Positions 1-8,100 of a DNA stretch of 19,177 nt are shown here, one piece after another. Below the pieces are notes generated by a model. That model ran no database searches. It was not told the origin of the DNA and saw nothing but the letters and a program-made list of their open reading frames with translations. The first letter of the stretch is position 1. Every line of letters starts with the position of its first letter. A program made the position numbers and the translations under genes. The DNA comes from Acidobacteriota bacterium (GTDB lineage Bacteria > Acidobacteriota > Terriglobia > Terriglobales > Acidobacteriaceae). The stretch covers positions 1 to 19,177 of the forward strand of contig JAJZDL010000023.1 of assembly GCA_021851465.1 (NCBI GenBank), written 5' to 3'.

Positions 1-989
1 TGGCGCTGTACGGCTTCGATGGCGGGCGGCTGAAGGCGGTTCGCGACGAGAGATTTGCAGCGCATGAGTTTGCGACGCTGGACGCGACGGTGGGGCGGTT
101 CCTCGCGGTGGGTGATCGGGAGCAGATTGTTGCGGCGTGCTTTGGCTGTCCGGGGCCGGTGCGCGATGGGCGGCTGAAGCCGACCAACCTTTCGTGGACG
201 CTGGATGCGCGCGCGTTGGAACGGTCGCTCTCAATCGAGCACGTCTTTCTCATCAACGACCTCGAGGCAAATGGGTACGGCATTCGAGAGCTTGCGGCGG
301 AGAGCGTGGTGCCTCTGCATGCGGGCGATGCGGCGGCGGTGGGACATCGCGGGTTGATTGCGGCGGGGACGGGGCTGGGCGAGGCGCTGCTGATCTGGGA
401 CGGGAAGACTCACCGTCCGGTTGCGTCGGAGGGCGGGCACTGCGACTTTGGTGCGCGCACGCAGCGCGAGCTCGCGCTGCTGGAGCACCTGCGGCGGAGG
501 CTGGGCGGGCATGTGAGCTGGGAGCGTGTCGTCTCCGGCATGGGGATCGAGAACATCTATGCGTATCTGCGCGACGTGGAGAAGATGGACGAACCGGCGT
601 GGCTGCGCGAGCGGATGGCGGCGGAGGACCCGAACGCCGTGATCGGCGCGTGCGCGGAGGACGGATCGAGCGAGATCTGCCATGAGACGATGCAGACGTT
701 TGCGTCGGCATACGGCGCGGAGGCGGGCAACATCGCGCTGAAGGTGCTGGCGCTGGGCGGAATCTATCTGGGCGGCGGGATTGCGCCGAAGATTTTGAAG
801 ACGCTGCAGGCGGGCCGGTTCATGCAGGCGTTTCTGGACAAAGGACGGCTCTCGCCGTTGCTGGAGGCGATTCCGGTGCGCGTGATTCTGGACGAGAGGT
901 GCGCTCTGCTGGGCGCGGCTGCGTATGCGGAGGCGCGCGTGGCGGAGATTACGGGGCAATCGGCGCGGGCGGCGACGGCGCGTGGCTGA
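1..989 (+). CDS. glk: Glucokinase (Glk family), 5'-truncated by window edge
   Basis: The enzyme phosphorylates glucose to glucose-6-phosphate with ATP in the cytoplasm, feeding glycolysis. The reading frame is open from the first bases of the window, where the residues ALYGF are those that normally follow the N-terminal phosphate-binding GDxGGT motif, so only about 15-20 residues are missing upstream. The remaining 328 or so residues carry the family landmarks in order: ACFGCPGPVRDGR-TNLSW; LINDLEA with the catalytic Asp at 258-260; the GTGLGEALL phosphate loop; SEGGHCDFG in the sugar-binding region; VSGMGIENIY; and GGIYLGGGI near the C-terminus. Total length would be close to the 320-345 residues usual for the family. 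An internal ATG at 90 is not the true start, because conserved sequence lies before it. The gene ends facing the ArsR/AHSA1 operon across a hairpin. A ROK-family kinase is less likely, given the Glk-type SEGGHxDF motif. Confidence 0.9.
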   Translation, partial: ALYGFDGGRLKAVRDERFAAHEFATLDATVGRFLAVGDREQIVAACFGCPGPVRDGRLKPTNLSWTLDARALERSLSIEHVFLINDLEANGYGIRELAAESVVPLHAGDAAAVGHRGLIAAGTGLGEALLIWDGKTHRPVASEGGHCDFGARTQRELALLEHLRRRLGGHVSWERVVSGMGIENIYAYLRDVEKMDEPAWLRERMAAEDPNAVIGACAEDGSSEICHETMQTFASAYGAEAGNIALKVLALGGIYLGGGIAPKILKTLQAGRFMQAFLDKGRLSPLLEAIPVRVILDERCALLGAAAYAEARVAEITGQSARAATARG

Positions 990-1068
990 GGGAGAGACAT
1001 AGGGCCAATCGCCAGCGGTTGAATCGATACGGTCTCTGGGCGTTCAGGCGACTCAGGACAAGCACGAA

Positions 1069-1107
1069 GGCCCCACCCATCGCGATAGGACTGCGATGAG
1101 TGGGGCC
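1069..1107. terminator. Hairpin between convergent genes, likely bidirectional terminator
   Basis: GGCCCCAC (1069-1076) pairs with GTGGGGCC (1100-1107). After one C/A mismatch, CATCGC (1078-1083) pairs with GCGATG (1093-1098), leaving a 9-base loop. It lies between the glk stop (989) and the AHSA1 stop (1124), so it can serve both transcripts. A run of five T follows on the plus strand, but 13 bases beyond the stem, so this is not a textbook intrinsic terminator. Confidence 0.6.
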
Positions 1108-1123
1108 CACCGGAATGCTGTTT

Positions 1124-1621
1124 TTACGATTCGAGGGTACGGACGAGCTTGTCGAAGGAACCGGCCCATCCCTTGTAGTGTCCATCGCGAGACTCTTGCG
1201 TGTTGAAGTTCTCGTGGACGAGGGTGAGTTCGGTGCCTCCTTCGACCTCCTTGAAGGTGATGGTGACGATGGACTGCTCGCCGGGGTTCCAGTTGGGCGA
1301 CCAGGTGAACTGGAGCAGCGTGTCGGGGACGATCATTGTGTAGGAGCCGACGGCGGTGGCGCGGCGCTGCTCGGACTCGGCGGTGGCGGCGGATGCGGCG
1401 GACTCGGGGGTGGAGATCACCGCGATGCGATAGGCGCCGCCGACGCGGACGTCGAGCGTGGCCTCGGGGCAGTACGTGTTGACTGGGCCAAACCACTGCT
1501 TGAGAATCTCGGGGTTGGTCCAGGCCTCGTAGACGCGAGAGCGGGGCGCGCGAATGACGCGGCTTTGCGAGAGCATGAAGGTCGGGACAGTTTTCGACGG
1601 GATGGATTCGAGAGGTGGCAT
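1124..1621 (-). CDS. AHSA1/SRPBCC-domain protein paired with ArsR regulator
   Basis: A 165-residue protein of the Activator of Hsp90 ATPase homologue 1-like group of the START/SRPBCC fold, a small helix-grip domain with a hydrophobic ligand cavity. Visible family marks are the N-terminal strand VIRAPRSRVYEAWTNPEILKQWFGP, the GGAYRI turn, LLQFTWSPNWNPGEQSIVTITF, GGTELTLVHENF and the terminal helix GWAGSFDKLVRTL. No enzyme activity can be read from the sequence; such proteins encoded next to ArsR/SdpR-type repressors are common but mostly uncharacterised. The start at 1621 is chosen because AGGAG (1633-1629) lies 7 bases upstream and the preceding ArsR stop ends at 1623. An in-frame extension upstream would overlap ArsR completely and is rejected. 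Oddity: an Ala/Glu-rich insert of roughly 15 residues (around PESAASAATAESEQRR) follows the GGAYRIAVIS strand. The gene is translationally coupled to the regulator. Confidence 0.87.
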   Translation of the reverse strand: MPPLESIPSKTVPTFMLSQSRVIRAPRSRVYEAWTNPEILKQWFGPVNTYCPEATLDVRVGGAYRIAVISTPESAASAATAESEQRRATAVGSYTMIVPDTLLQFTWSPNWNPGEQSIVTITFKEVEGGTELTLVHENFNTQESRDGHYKGWAGSFDKLVRTLES

Positions 1622-1622
1622 A

Positions 1623-1985
1623 TTATTTCTCCTTTTTCTTCGCAGTCTGGCCCGACGGCTGGGTCGATTCGAGGTGCATCTGGAGGCGGTCGAGCGTGCT
1701 GCTCCAAAAGGCTTCGTAGTAGGCGAGCCAGTCTTGCGCTGCCCGCAGGGGTTTGGGATTGAGACGAACCATGCGACTGGTTCCACGCCGCTCCCGTTCG
1801 ATGAGAGAGGCGCGCTCCAGTACGTCGAGATGCTTGGAGACGGCGGCCAGCGACATGTTGTAGGGCTGGGCCAGCTCGCCGACCGTCCGCTCGCGTCGCG
1901 TGATCTCGCGCAGGATGGAACGGCGGGTTGCGTCGGCCAGCGCGTGGAAGACGGAGTCGAGTGCGGCGGTGCGCTGTTCAACCAT
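1623..1985 (-). CDS. ArsR-family winged-helix transcriptional repressor
   Basis: A 120-residue DNA-binding repressor. Residues 8-30 (ALDSVFHALADATRRSIL) are the classic ArsR/SdpR N-terminal signature. The helix-turn-helix lies at about 34-60 (TVGELAQPYNMSLAAVSKHLDVLERASL, recognition helix about 44-59), and the wing follows at ERERRGTSRMVRL. There is no metal-binding CxC, so this is an SdpR-like, non-metal-sensing type; the inducer is unknown. The C-terminal tail is lysine-rich (KKKEK). The start at 1985 is preferred over an in-frame codon at 2084 because the ATG sits in an 18-bp palindrome just after a consensus promoter, and because family homology begins here. The AHSA1 gene begins one base after the stop, so the two are one operon. 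Autorepression is inferred from the palindromes over the promoter. Confidence 0.9.
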   Translation of the reverse strand: MVEQRTAALDSVFHALADATRRSILREITRRERTVGELAQPYNMSLAAVSKHLDVLERASLIERERRGTSRMVRLNPKPLRAAQDWLAYYEAFWSSTLDRLQMHLESTQPSGQTAKKKEK

Positions 1986-1994
1986 ATGGTTGAA
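1977..1994. promoter_or_regulatory. 18-bp perfect palindrome, probable ArsR operator 1
   Basis: TTCAACCATATGGTTGAA is a perfect dyad. It covers the ArsR start codon and the last two bases of the -10 box. A bound dimer would block the promoter. The half-site TGGTTGAAT (1987-1995) recurs at 2027-2035. Confidence 0.7.
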
Positions 1995-2021
1995 TATAGA
2001 GGGGCGCGTTTTATTTGTCAA
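1993..2021 (-). promoter_or_regulatory. Consensus sigma70-type promoter of the ArsR-AHSA1 operon, leaderless geometry
   Basis: On the minus strand TTGACA (2021-2016) is followed by exactly 17 bases and TATATT (1998-1993). Only 7 bases separate the -10 box from the A of the ArsR ATG at 1985, so transcription would start at or next to the start codon, giving a leaderless mRNA. No Shine-Dalgarno is present before this ATG, which fits. This is the strongest promoter in the window by sequence. Confidence 0.8.
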
Positions 2022-2035
2022 CCGGTTGGTTGAAT
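2019..2035. promoter_or_regulatory. Probable ArsR operator 2 over the -35 box
   Basis: CAACCGGTTG (2019-2028) is a perfect 10-bp palindrome overlapping the -35 box. It runs directly into TGGTTGAAT (2027-2035), a second copy of the operator 1 half-site spaced exactly 40 bp from the first, close to four helical turns. This suggests two dimers bound on the same face of the DNA. The site also lies in the divergent control region of the M1 peptidase gene, so that gene may be affected. Confidence 0.55.
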
Positions 2036-2161
2036 TAATTTTAGAGAGGACGGACGGGGCACTGCATCCCTCGCGACAGACCATTTACTGCGACGAGAGA
2101 GCAATGGATTGGAAGCCGGTTGGCATGGGGATTTAGTCTGGTGGGAGCAGTTGCGGTGGAC

Positions 2162-2166
2162 AGGAG
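2162..2166 (+). promoter_or_regulatory. Ribosome binding site deciding the M1 peptidase start
   Basis: AGGAG lies 4 bases before the ATG at 2171. The spacing is short but acceptable. It favours this ATG over an upstream TTG at 2120 in the same frame, and the ATG also places a clean signal peptide at the N-terminus. Confidence 0.55.
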
Positions 2167-2170
2167 TGCG

Positions 2171-4885
2171 ATGGGGATCTGGCGTGGGTTGGCGTTGGCG
2201 GGCGTGGCGGTGGGGTTGGCGGGGATTGCAGCGCGGCGAGTCGAGGCCCAACGGCTTCCGGGCGGGGTTCGACCGGAGCACTACTCGCTGACGATTGTGC
2301 CGGACCTGAAGACGGCGACGTTTACGGGGAGCGAGACGATCGATGTGGTGCTGGATGCACCGACGCGGGCGATTACGCTGAATGCGGCGGAGATCGAGTT
2401 TGTGTCGGTGCGGGCGCAAGGGGGGACGGACGGGACGAGTACAAATGCGGGGATTCTTCGCTCCGCTCAGAATGACAAACAAGAACTTGCTCCGAGTGAC
2501 AAGCAAGGAGAGCATGGCGCAGACCAAGAAGCGGGCGACGGGCAGACGGCGGAGGTGACGCTGGATGCGGCGAAGGAGCAGGCGACATTCACGTTTGCGC
2601 GGGCGCTGCCGGCGGGGCGGGCCCGGCTGGAGATTGCATACAAGGGGACCCTGAACGACAAGCTGCGGGGGTTTTATCTATCGCAGACGAAGGCGAGGCG
2701 GTATGGAGTGACGCAGTTCGAATCGACCGACGCGCGGCGCGCGTTTCCGAGCTTCGACGAGCCGGCGATGAAGGCGACGTTCGCGGTGACGCTGGTGGTG
2801 GATGCGGGAGACACGGCGATCTCGAACATGGAGGTTGTGTCGGACACGGCTGGGCCTGGGGTGGGCAAGCATATGGTGGCGTTTGCGACGACGCCGCGCA
2901 TGTCGACGTATCTGGTGGCGTGGCTGGTGGGGGACTTCAAGTGTACGGCAGGGAAGTCGGATGGGGTCCCGGTCCGTGTGTGCGCGACGCCGGACAAGGT
3001 GAAGCTGACGCGGTTTGCGCTGGACGCGGCGAAGCGCACGCTGCACGACTACAACAATTACTTCGGGATCAAGTATCCGCTGGCGAAGCTGGATCTGGTG
3101 GCGGTGCCGGACTTCGAGGCGGGTGCGATGGAGAACTACGGGTGCATCACGTTCCGCGAGACGGATCTGCTGGTGGCGAAGAAGGACGGAGCGTTGGGGG
3201 CGAAGAAGGAAGTGGTGGAGACGGTGGCGCACGAGATGGCGCACCTGTGGTTTGGAGACCTGGTGACGCCGATGTGGTGGGACAATCTGTGGCTGAACGA
3301 GGGGTTTGCGACGTGGATGGAGACGAAGGAGGCGGCCAGGGAGCATCCCAAGTGGAGGTTCGAGCAGGACGCGGCGGTGGAGATGAACCGCACGATGGAT
3401 GAAGATGCGGGGCGGACGACGCGGACGATCCGCGCGCGCGCGGAGACGCCGGCGGAGATAGAGGAGATGTTCGACGACATTGCGTACGACAAGGCGGGCG
3501 CTGTGATCGCGATGGTGGAGAACTGGGTAGGCGAGGAGACGTTTCGCAAGGGCGTGCAGGCGTATCTGGCGGCGCACAAGTATGGGAATGCGACGGCGGA
3601 GGACTTCTGGAACGCCGAGACGCGGGCGAGCGGGCTGCCGGTGGACAAGGCGATGCAGAGCTTTGTGGCGCAGCCGGGGGTGCCGTTGGTGACGTTTGGG
3701 GAGCAGGCGGGGACAGAGGTTGCGGCGGCGCAGAGAAGGTTCTATCTGGCCGGGCCGTCGAAGGAGGCTGCGGGGGTTGGAGCAGCGGGCGAGGCGTGGA
3801 CGGTTCCGGTGTGCATCGCGGGCGCGGCCTGCCAACTGCTGACGCCGGAGACGCGGATACTGCGCGGGAGCGCGGGAGCGCGCTTCTTCTTCGCGAACGC
3901 GGGCGACAAGGGATACTACCGGACGGAGTATGCGCCGTCGGAGTTGAAGGCGATCGTGACGAATGCGGAGACGGGGTTGACGCCGCCGGAGCGGATCGGA
4001 CTGCTGGGCGATCGGTGGGCTTTAATGCAGGCGGGTGAGGGAACGGTAGGCGAGTTTCTGGATCTGACGTTGGCCGTGAAGCAGGACCCGAACGCGACGG
4101 TGCTGGAGAGCGCGCTGGAAAAGGTGGAGACGATCGAGGCGCGGATTGCGACGGATGCCGACCGCGAGCGGCTGGATGCGGTGGTGCGGCGGGAGTTTGG
4201 CGGAGTGTATGCGTCGCTGGGCGGGCCTCGGTGGCACGAGACGGACGACCGCGAGGACCTGCGCGAGGTGCTCTTCGAGGCGCTGGGACGAGCAGGCGAC
4301 CCGGCGGTGCTGACGCAGGCCTCGATCGAGACGTCCGCTCTGTTTGCGGGGAAGAAGCCGACGGACGCGGCGGTGATGGATGCGGCGGTGTCGCTGAGCG
4401 CGGCGAAGGGCGATGCTGCAATGTACGAGAAGATGATGGGCCTGGCGCAGACGGCGACCGCCCCGGACATGAAGGAAGATGCGCTGCGCATGTTGACGCG
4501 GTTTCAGACGCCGGCGCTGGTGGAGCGGACGCTGGAGTACGCGGTGTCGGACAAGGTGCGCAACCAGGACAGTTGGATACTGATCGCCCTGCTGCTTGAA
4601 CGGCGCGCGACGCAGGATGCAGCGTGGGCGTTCGTGCAGGCGCACTGGACGGAGATTGCGCGCAGGGCGACGGAGAACTCCGGGGCGCGGATCGTGGCGG
4701 CGACGGGCGCGTTCTGCACGGTGGAGCGGCGGGACGAGGTGGCGCGCTTTTTTGCGGTGCACCCGGTGGCATCGGCGCAGCGGACGCTGGCGAAGTCGCT
4801 GGACAGCATCGACGACTGCATTCGTCTGCGTGCGGCGCAGGAGCCGGAGCTGCGGCGCTGGCTGGACGCGCAGGCGGCGCAGTAG
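2171..4885 (+). CDS. Secreted M1-family zinc aminopeptidase
   Basis: A 904-residue gluzincin that removes N-terminal residues from peptides, probably in the periplasm. Residues 1-27 form a signal peptide (hydrophobic LALAGVAVGLAGIAA, then VEA-Q). The N-terminal beta domain runs to about 280. The catalytic domain has the exopeptidase motif GAMENYG (318-324), the zinc site HEMAH (His354, catalytic Glu355, His358), the third ligand Glu377 in NEGFATW, and the transition-state Tyr439 in AYDKAGAVI. All key residues are intact. An ERAP1-C-like helical domain occupies about 560-880. Oddity: residues about 83-126 are an insert relative to the family, between two N-terminal strands (FVSV and AEVTLD). 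It contains ILRSAQNDKQELAPSDKQ, the translation of a dispersed DNA repeat. The start is set by AGGAG and the signal peptide; TTG at 2120 would add 17 residues. Its neighbours suggest a role in external peptide use. Confidence 0.93.
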   Translation: MGIWRGLALAGVAVGLAGIAARRVEAQRLPGGVRPEHYSLTIVPDLKTATFTGSETIDVVLDAPTRAITLNAAEIEFVSVRAQGGTDGTSTNAGILRSAQNDKQELAPSDKQGEHGADQEAGDGQTAEVTLDAAKEQATFTFARALPAGRARLEIAYKGTLNDKLRGFYLSQTKARRYGVTQFESTDARRAFPSFDEPAMKATFAVTLVVDAGDTAISNMEVVSDTAGPGVGKHMVAFATTPRMSTYLVAWLVGDFKCTAGKSDGVPVRVCATPDKVKLTRFALDAAKRTLHDYNNYFGIKYPLAKLDLVAVPDFEAGAMENYGCITFRETDLLVAKKDGALGAKKEVVETVAHEMAHLWFGDLVTPMWWDNLWLNEGFATWMETKEAAREHPKWRFEQDAAVEMNRTMDEDAGRTTRTIRARAETPAEIEEMFDDIAYDKAGAVIAMVENWVGEETFRKGVQAYLAAHKYGNATAEDFWNAETRASGLPVDKAMQSFVAQPGVPLVTFGEQAGTEVAAAQRRFYLAGPSKEAAGVGAAGEAWTVPVCIAGAACQLLTPETRILRGSAGARFFFANAGDKGYYRTEYAPSELKAIVTNAETGLTPPERIGLLGDRWALMQAGEGTVGEFLDLTLAVKQDPNATVLESALEKVETIEARIATDADRERLDAVVRREFGGVYASLGGPRWHETDDREDLREVLFEALGRAGDPAVLTQASIETSALFAGKKPTDAAVMDAAVSLSAAKGDAAMYEKMMGLAQTATAPDMKEDALRMLTRFQTPALVERTLEYAVSDKVRNQDSWILIALLLERRATQDAAWAFVQAHWTEIARRATENSGARIVAATGAFCTVERRDEVARFFAVHPVASAQRTLAKSLDSIDDCIRLRAAQEPELRRWLDAQAAQ
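2449..2508. repeat. Dispersed palindromic repeat inserted in frame in the M1 peptidase gene
   Basis: The core GATTCTTCGCTCCGCTCAG plus AATGACA (2452-2476) is a small imperfect palindrome with arms ATTCT (2453-2457) and AGAAT (2469-2473). Its minus-strand translation contains CHSERSEESP and, in another frame, VILSGAKNP, peptides I recognise as translations of a widespread bacterial dispersed repeat. A degenerate second half-unit follows: GCTCCG recurs at 2460 and 2489, and TGACAA at 2473 and 2497. The repeat causes no frameshift. Confidence 0.6.
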
Positions 4886-4932
4886 GGACCTGCGGGGACT
4901 GGCGTGGATTTCAGGATGAATGAGGACGGTTG

Positions 4933-4950
4933 AGGTGGGAGGGGCCACCT
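4933..4950 (+). terminator. Weak hairpin after the M1 peptidase gene
   Basis: AGGTGG (4933-4938) pairs with CCACCT (4945-4950) around a 6-base G-rich loop, 48 bases after the stop codon. There is no T-tract, so terminator function is uncertain. The 303-base gap 4886-5188 otherwise holds the promoter and leader of the next gene; no small gene is evident there. Confidence 0.3.
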
Positions 4951-4998
4951 ACAATTCGGGGCCGATTCGCGACCGTAGACCTGCAAAGACAGAGTTCA

Positions 4999-5061
4999 GT
5001 GAAAGTTTTTTACGAGATTTTCACGAAATTGCTTGACAAAGGCGATCTTCAGGGTAAATCT
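4999..5061 (+). promoter_or_regulatory. Candidate promoter and upstream dyad of the first TonB-dependent transporter
   Basis: TTGACA (5033-5038) is preceded by AT-rich sequence including a run of T. The best -10 match downstream is poor: TAAATC at 5055-5060 with 16-base spacing, 3 of 6 to consensus. Just upstream, GTGAAA (4999-5004) and TTTCAC (5019-5024) form a dyad with a 14-base spacer that could bind a regulator. The implied leader is about 125 bases, and I recognise no riboswitch in it. Confidence 0.4.
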
Positions 5062-5188
5062 TCCCCCTGCATTCAAAGCAGCCTTCGTTATGCGCTTCTG
5101 GAGTGGGTCGATTCACGACTGCACCGGCGGGCGAATCTGTGGGTCTGCGTCGATCCGGCTGTATTGCACTCTGGAGAGGATCCAATCT

Positions 5189-8100
5189 ATGTCTGGCAAA
5201 ACTTGCAAGCACCTATGGAGAGCAGTATTGGTGAAGTATAGTGCCAACTTTCTAGCAGTTCTTTTGGCCGTCAGTAGAGTATCTGGCGGCGTAGCGCGCG
5301 CACAACTTTCCGGTACGGGGGCCATCTCCGGCACGGTACAGGACACCAGCGGGGCGGTTGTCCCCGGTGCGAAGGTGACAGCGACGAACGTGAATACGGC
5401 CGTATCGACGGAGCGCGTTTCGACCGACGCAGGCGATTACAACATTACGCCGCTGATCCCCGGGATCTATATGGTCACGGTGACCGCGCAGGGGTTCGAG
5501 GGGTTCACGCAGCAGAACATCACGGTGGACGCGTTGTCGACGGTCAGCGTGAACGTGAAGCTGACGGTTGGCCGAGAGAGCGAGACGGTGACGGTCAGTT
5601 CGGCGCCTCCGATGCTTTCGACCACGGACGCGACACTCGGCGGAGTGATGGACAATGAGATGTACTCCAACCTGCCGCTGATGATGGGGCAGGGCAACAA
5701 CAACGACCAGCGGCGCTCGACGGACTTCGAGTACCTGATGCCGGGCGTACAGGCCAACTACACCTCCAACAACAGCACCGACAACTCCGGCATTATCAAT
5801 GGCAGCGGGCCGAAGGGGGGCGTCTCGGACATCTACATCGAGGGCGTGGACCTGCCTACAGCGGACCAGGTTGGCGACCCGCGCTTCACCTGGACGGCCA
5901 TCAGCGTGGATGCGGTGAACCAGTTCCAGGTGCAGACGGCGGGCTACTCCGCGCAGTATGCCGGGCAGGGCGTTGAGAACTTCTCGGTGAAGACGGGCGG
6001 AAATACAATCCACGGCTCGCTGTACGAGTACCTGCGGAACACCGTGCTGGATGCGTGGAACTTCACCAACAAGGTGCCCACGCTGAATGCAACGGGCGTA
6101 CTGGTGCCGGGCGGCATCAAGCCGAAGGAGATCCAGAACGAGTTCGGCCTCGACCTGAGCGGGCCGATCATCAAGGACAAGCTGTTTCTGTTCATCAACT
6201 ACGGCCAGTACCGCAACCAGAACGGGGCGGTCTATTCTGCGCAGACCATCCCGACGGCGGCGATGCTGGGCATGAACGTGAACGGGACACAGCTGGGCTA
6301 CGCCGACTTCACCGGATACGCCGCGGCGAACCCTGGATATCATGTGTACGATCTGTCCCGGCAGACGAACAACTGCACCGGTACCGCGACCAGTCCCTGC
6401 ACGCGACCGCAGTTCGACGGGCTGAAGAACGGTGTTCCCACGTTCGACGTGATCTCAGGCAGCCGCATCTCGCAGGCGGCCGCGTACATCAACCAGTTTT
6501 ATGTGCCGTTTGAGCAACTCACCGACCAGGGCGCATATACGGGCAACATCAACTATGGGACGCCCACCGGTCTGTCGAACTGGTACGACACAAACCGCCT
6601 CGACTACAACGAGAGCGCGAAGAACCAGATTGCGCTCATCGTCGCCTTCGGACGGCAGGCAAGCACTGGGCCCAATTCGTCTGGCACTAAACAGCTTGGG
6701 CCGCCATTCAATACGTCCCAGTCGTACCATCCCGATACCAACGTCGACATCCTGAAAGACACCTACACCATCAACCCGCATGTGGTGAACCAGGCTGCCT
6801 TCGGGTTTGGGCGCTATTCGAGTGTTTCAGTGACGCCGAACGATGCACCCATCTATAATGCCGCAAGCCTAGGGCTGGTCAACACGCCCGCGGGCCAGGC
6901 GTCTGGCGGGTTCCCGGAGATCAACTTCAGCGGTGGCCAGGACTCACCGGCCAAACAGGCGGGCTATGCGTGGAACTCGAAGATCAACAACACCTATACG
7001 ACAACGGACAACTTGCAGTGGCAGATCGGCAAGCACAACTTCACGTTTGGCGGCCAGTTTGTCGATACCCAGTACAACTATTACAGCGCGCTGGGGCCGA
7101 CCGGGCCGATGAACTATACGTTCTCCTCGAACCAGACGGCAGCGTTCACATCGCAGAGCACGGCGACTCCGGGCATTGGAACGGCGCTGAATGGCTCGAC
7201 CGGCTCCTCCGTTGCGAGTTATGTCTTGGGCGCGGCAAGTTCGGCGAGCGTCGAAGACCCGTTCGTGCCTGGGCTGGGAACGCGCTGGCGGGACCCGTCC
7301 TTCTGGGGCCAGGACGACTACAAAGTGAACGACAAGTTAACGTTGAATATCGGGCTACGTTGGGACATCTTCCCCCCGGTGCAGGAGGCGCACAACCTGT
7401 TCACCTTCTTCAACCCGAGAGGTGTCAATTCGGTCACGGGGAACATGGGGACCCTACAGTTTGCCGGCAACGGCGATCCGGCCCTGTATAGCAACAGCAG
7501 GTCGCCCTCGCCCGTCTTCTGGAGGAACATCGCGCCCCGTCTCGGCCTAGCCTATTCGGTGGATCCGAAGACGGTGATCCGTGCCAGCTACGATATGGCG
7601 TTTGCGCGTGGAAACTGGACGAGCGGAAGCCAGTCCGGCTCTCCCTCGACTCTTGGCCTGACTCCAACGGCAGCGGCCCCCGCATCCCTTTTCACTGGAT
7701 ACCCGGCGATCTACTGGGACAACACGGCGTGCACGAATGGGTCGGCGAACGGCGTCAACTGCGGCTTCAATGGCTTAGTCACTGCACCGACGCCGCCCGC
7801 CGGGGGAACCAGTCTGGCGGAGTACGGCACGGGGGAGACGGCCGCTTTGGGAACGAAGACGGCAGCCACCATGACTTACTTCGACCCCTACCTTGGATCG
7901 CGGACACCTGAGTTCATCAATTGGACGGTTGGTCTACAGCGCTCGATTACGCAGAACATGGTGCTGACGCTGAGCTATGTGGGCAGCGAGGGGCACTTTG
8001 TCGCGGGCGGGTACAACAGCCCGACGCAAACCAACAAGCTGACGGAGAACTATGCGGCGCTTGCGGGGTACAACGTCAGCAGCGGCATAGCCGTGCCGTG

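Noticed and set aside
1124..1981. A 285-residue minus-strand frame beginning near the ArsR start and ending with the AHSA1 stop.
   Set aside because: Only the part from 1621 onward has family resemblance and a ribosome binding site; the upstream part overlaps the ArsR gene in another frame.
2120..2170. TTG start adding 17 residues to the M1 peptidase.
   Set aside because: It would bury the signal peptide behind an extra polar segment and lacks a good ribosome binding site; ATG at 2171 has AGGAG.
3147..4772. A 541-codon minus-strand open frame opposite the M1 peptidase gene.
   Set aside because: The product is Pro/Ser/Arg-rich without domains, as expected opposite a high-GC gene with gcg/gag-rich codons.
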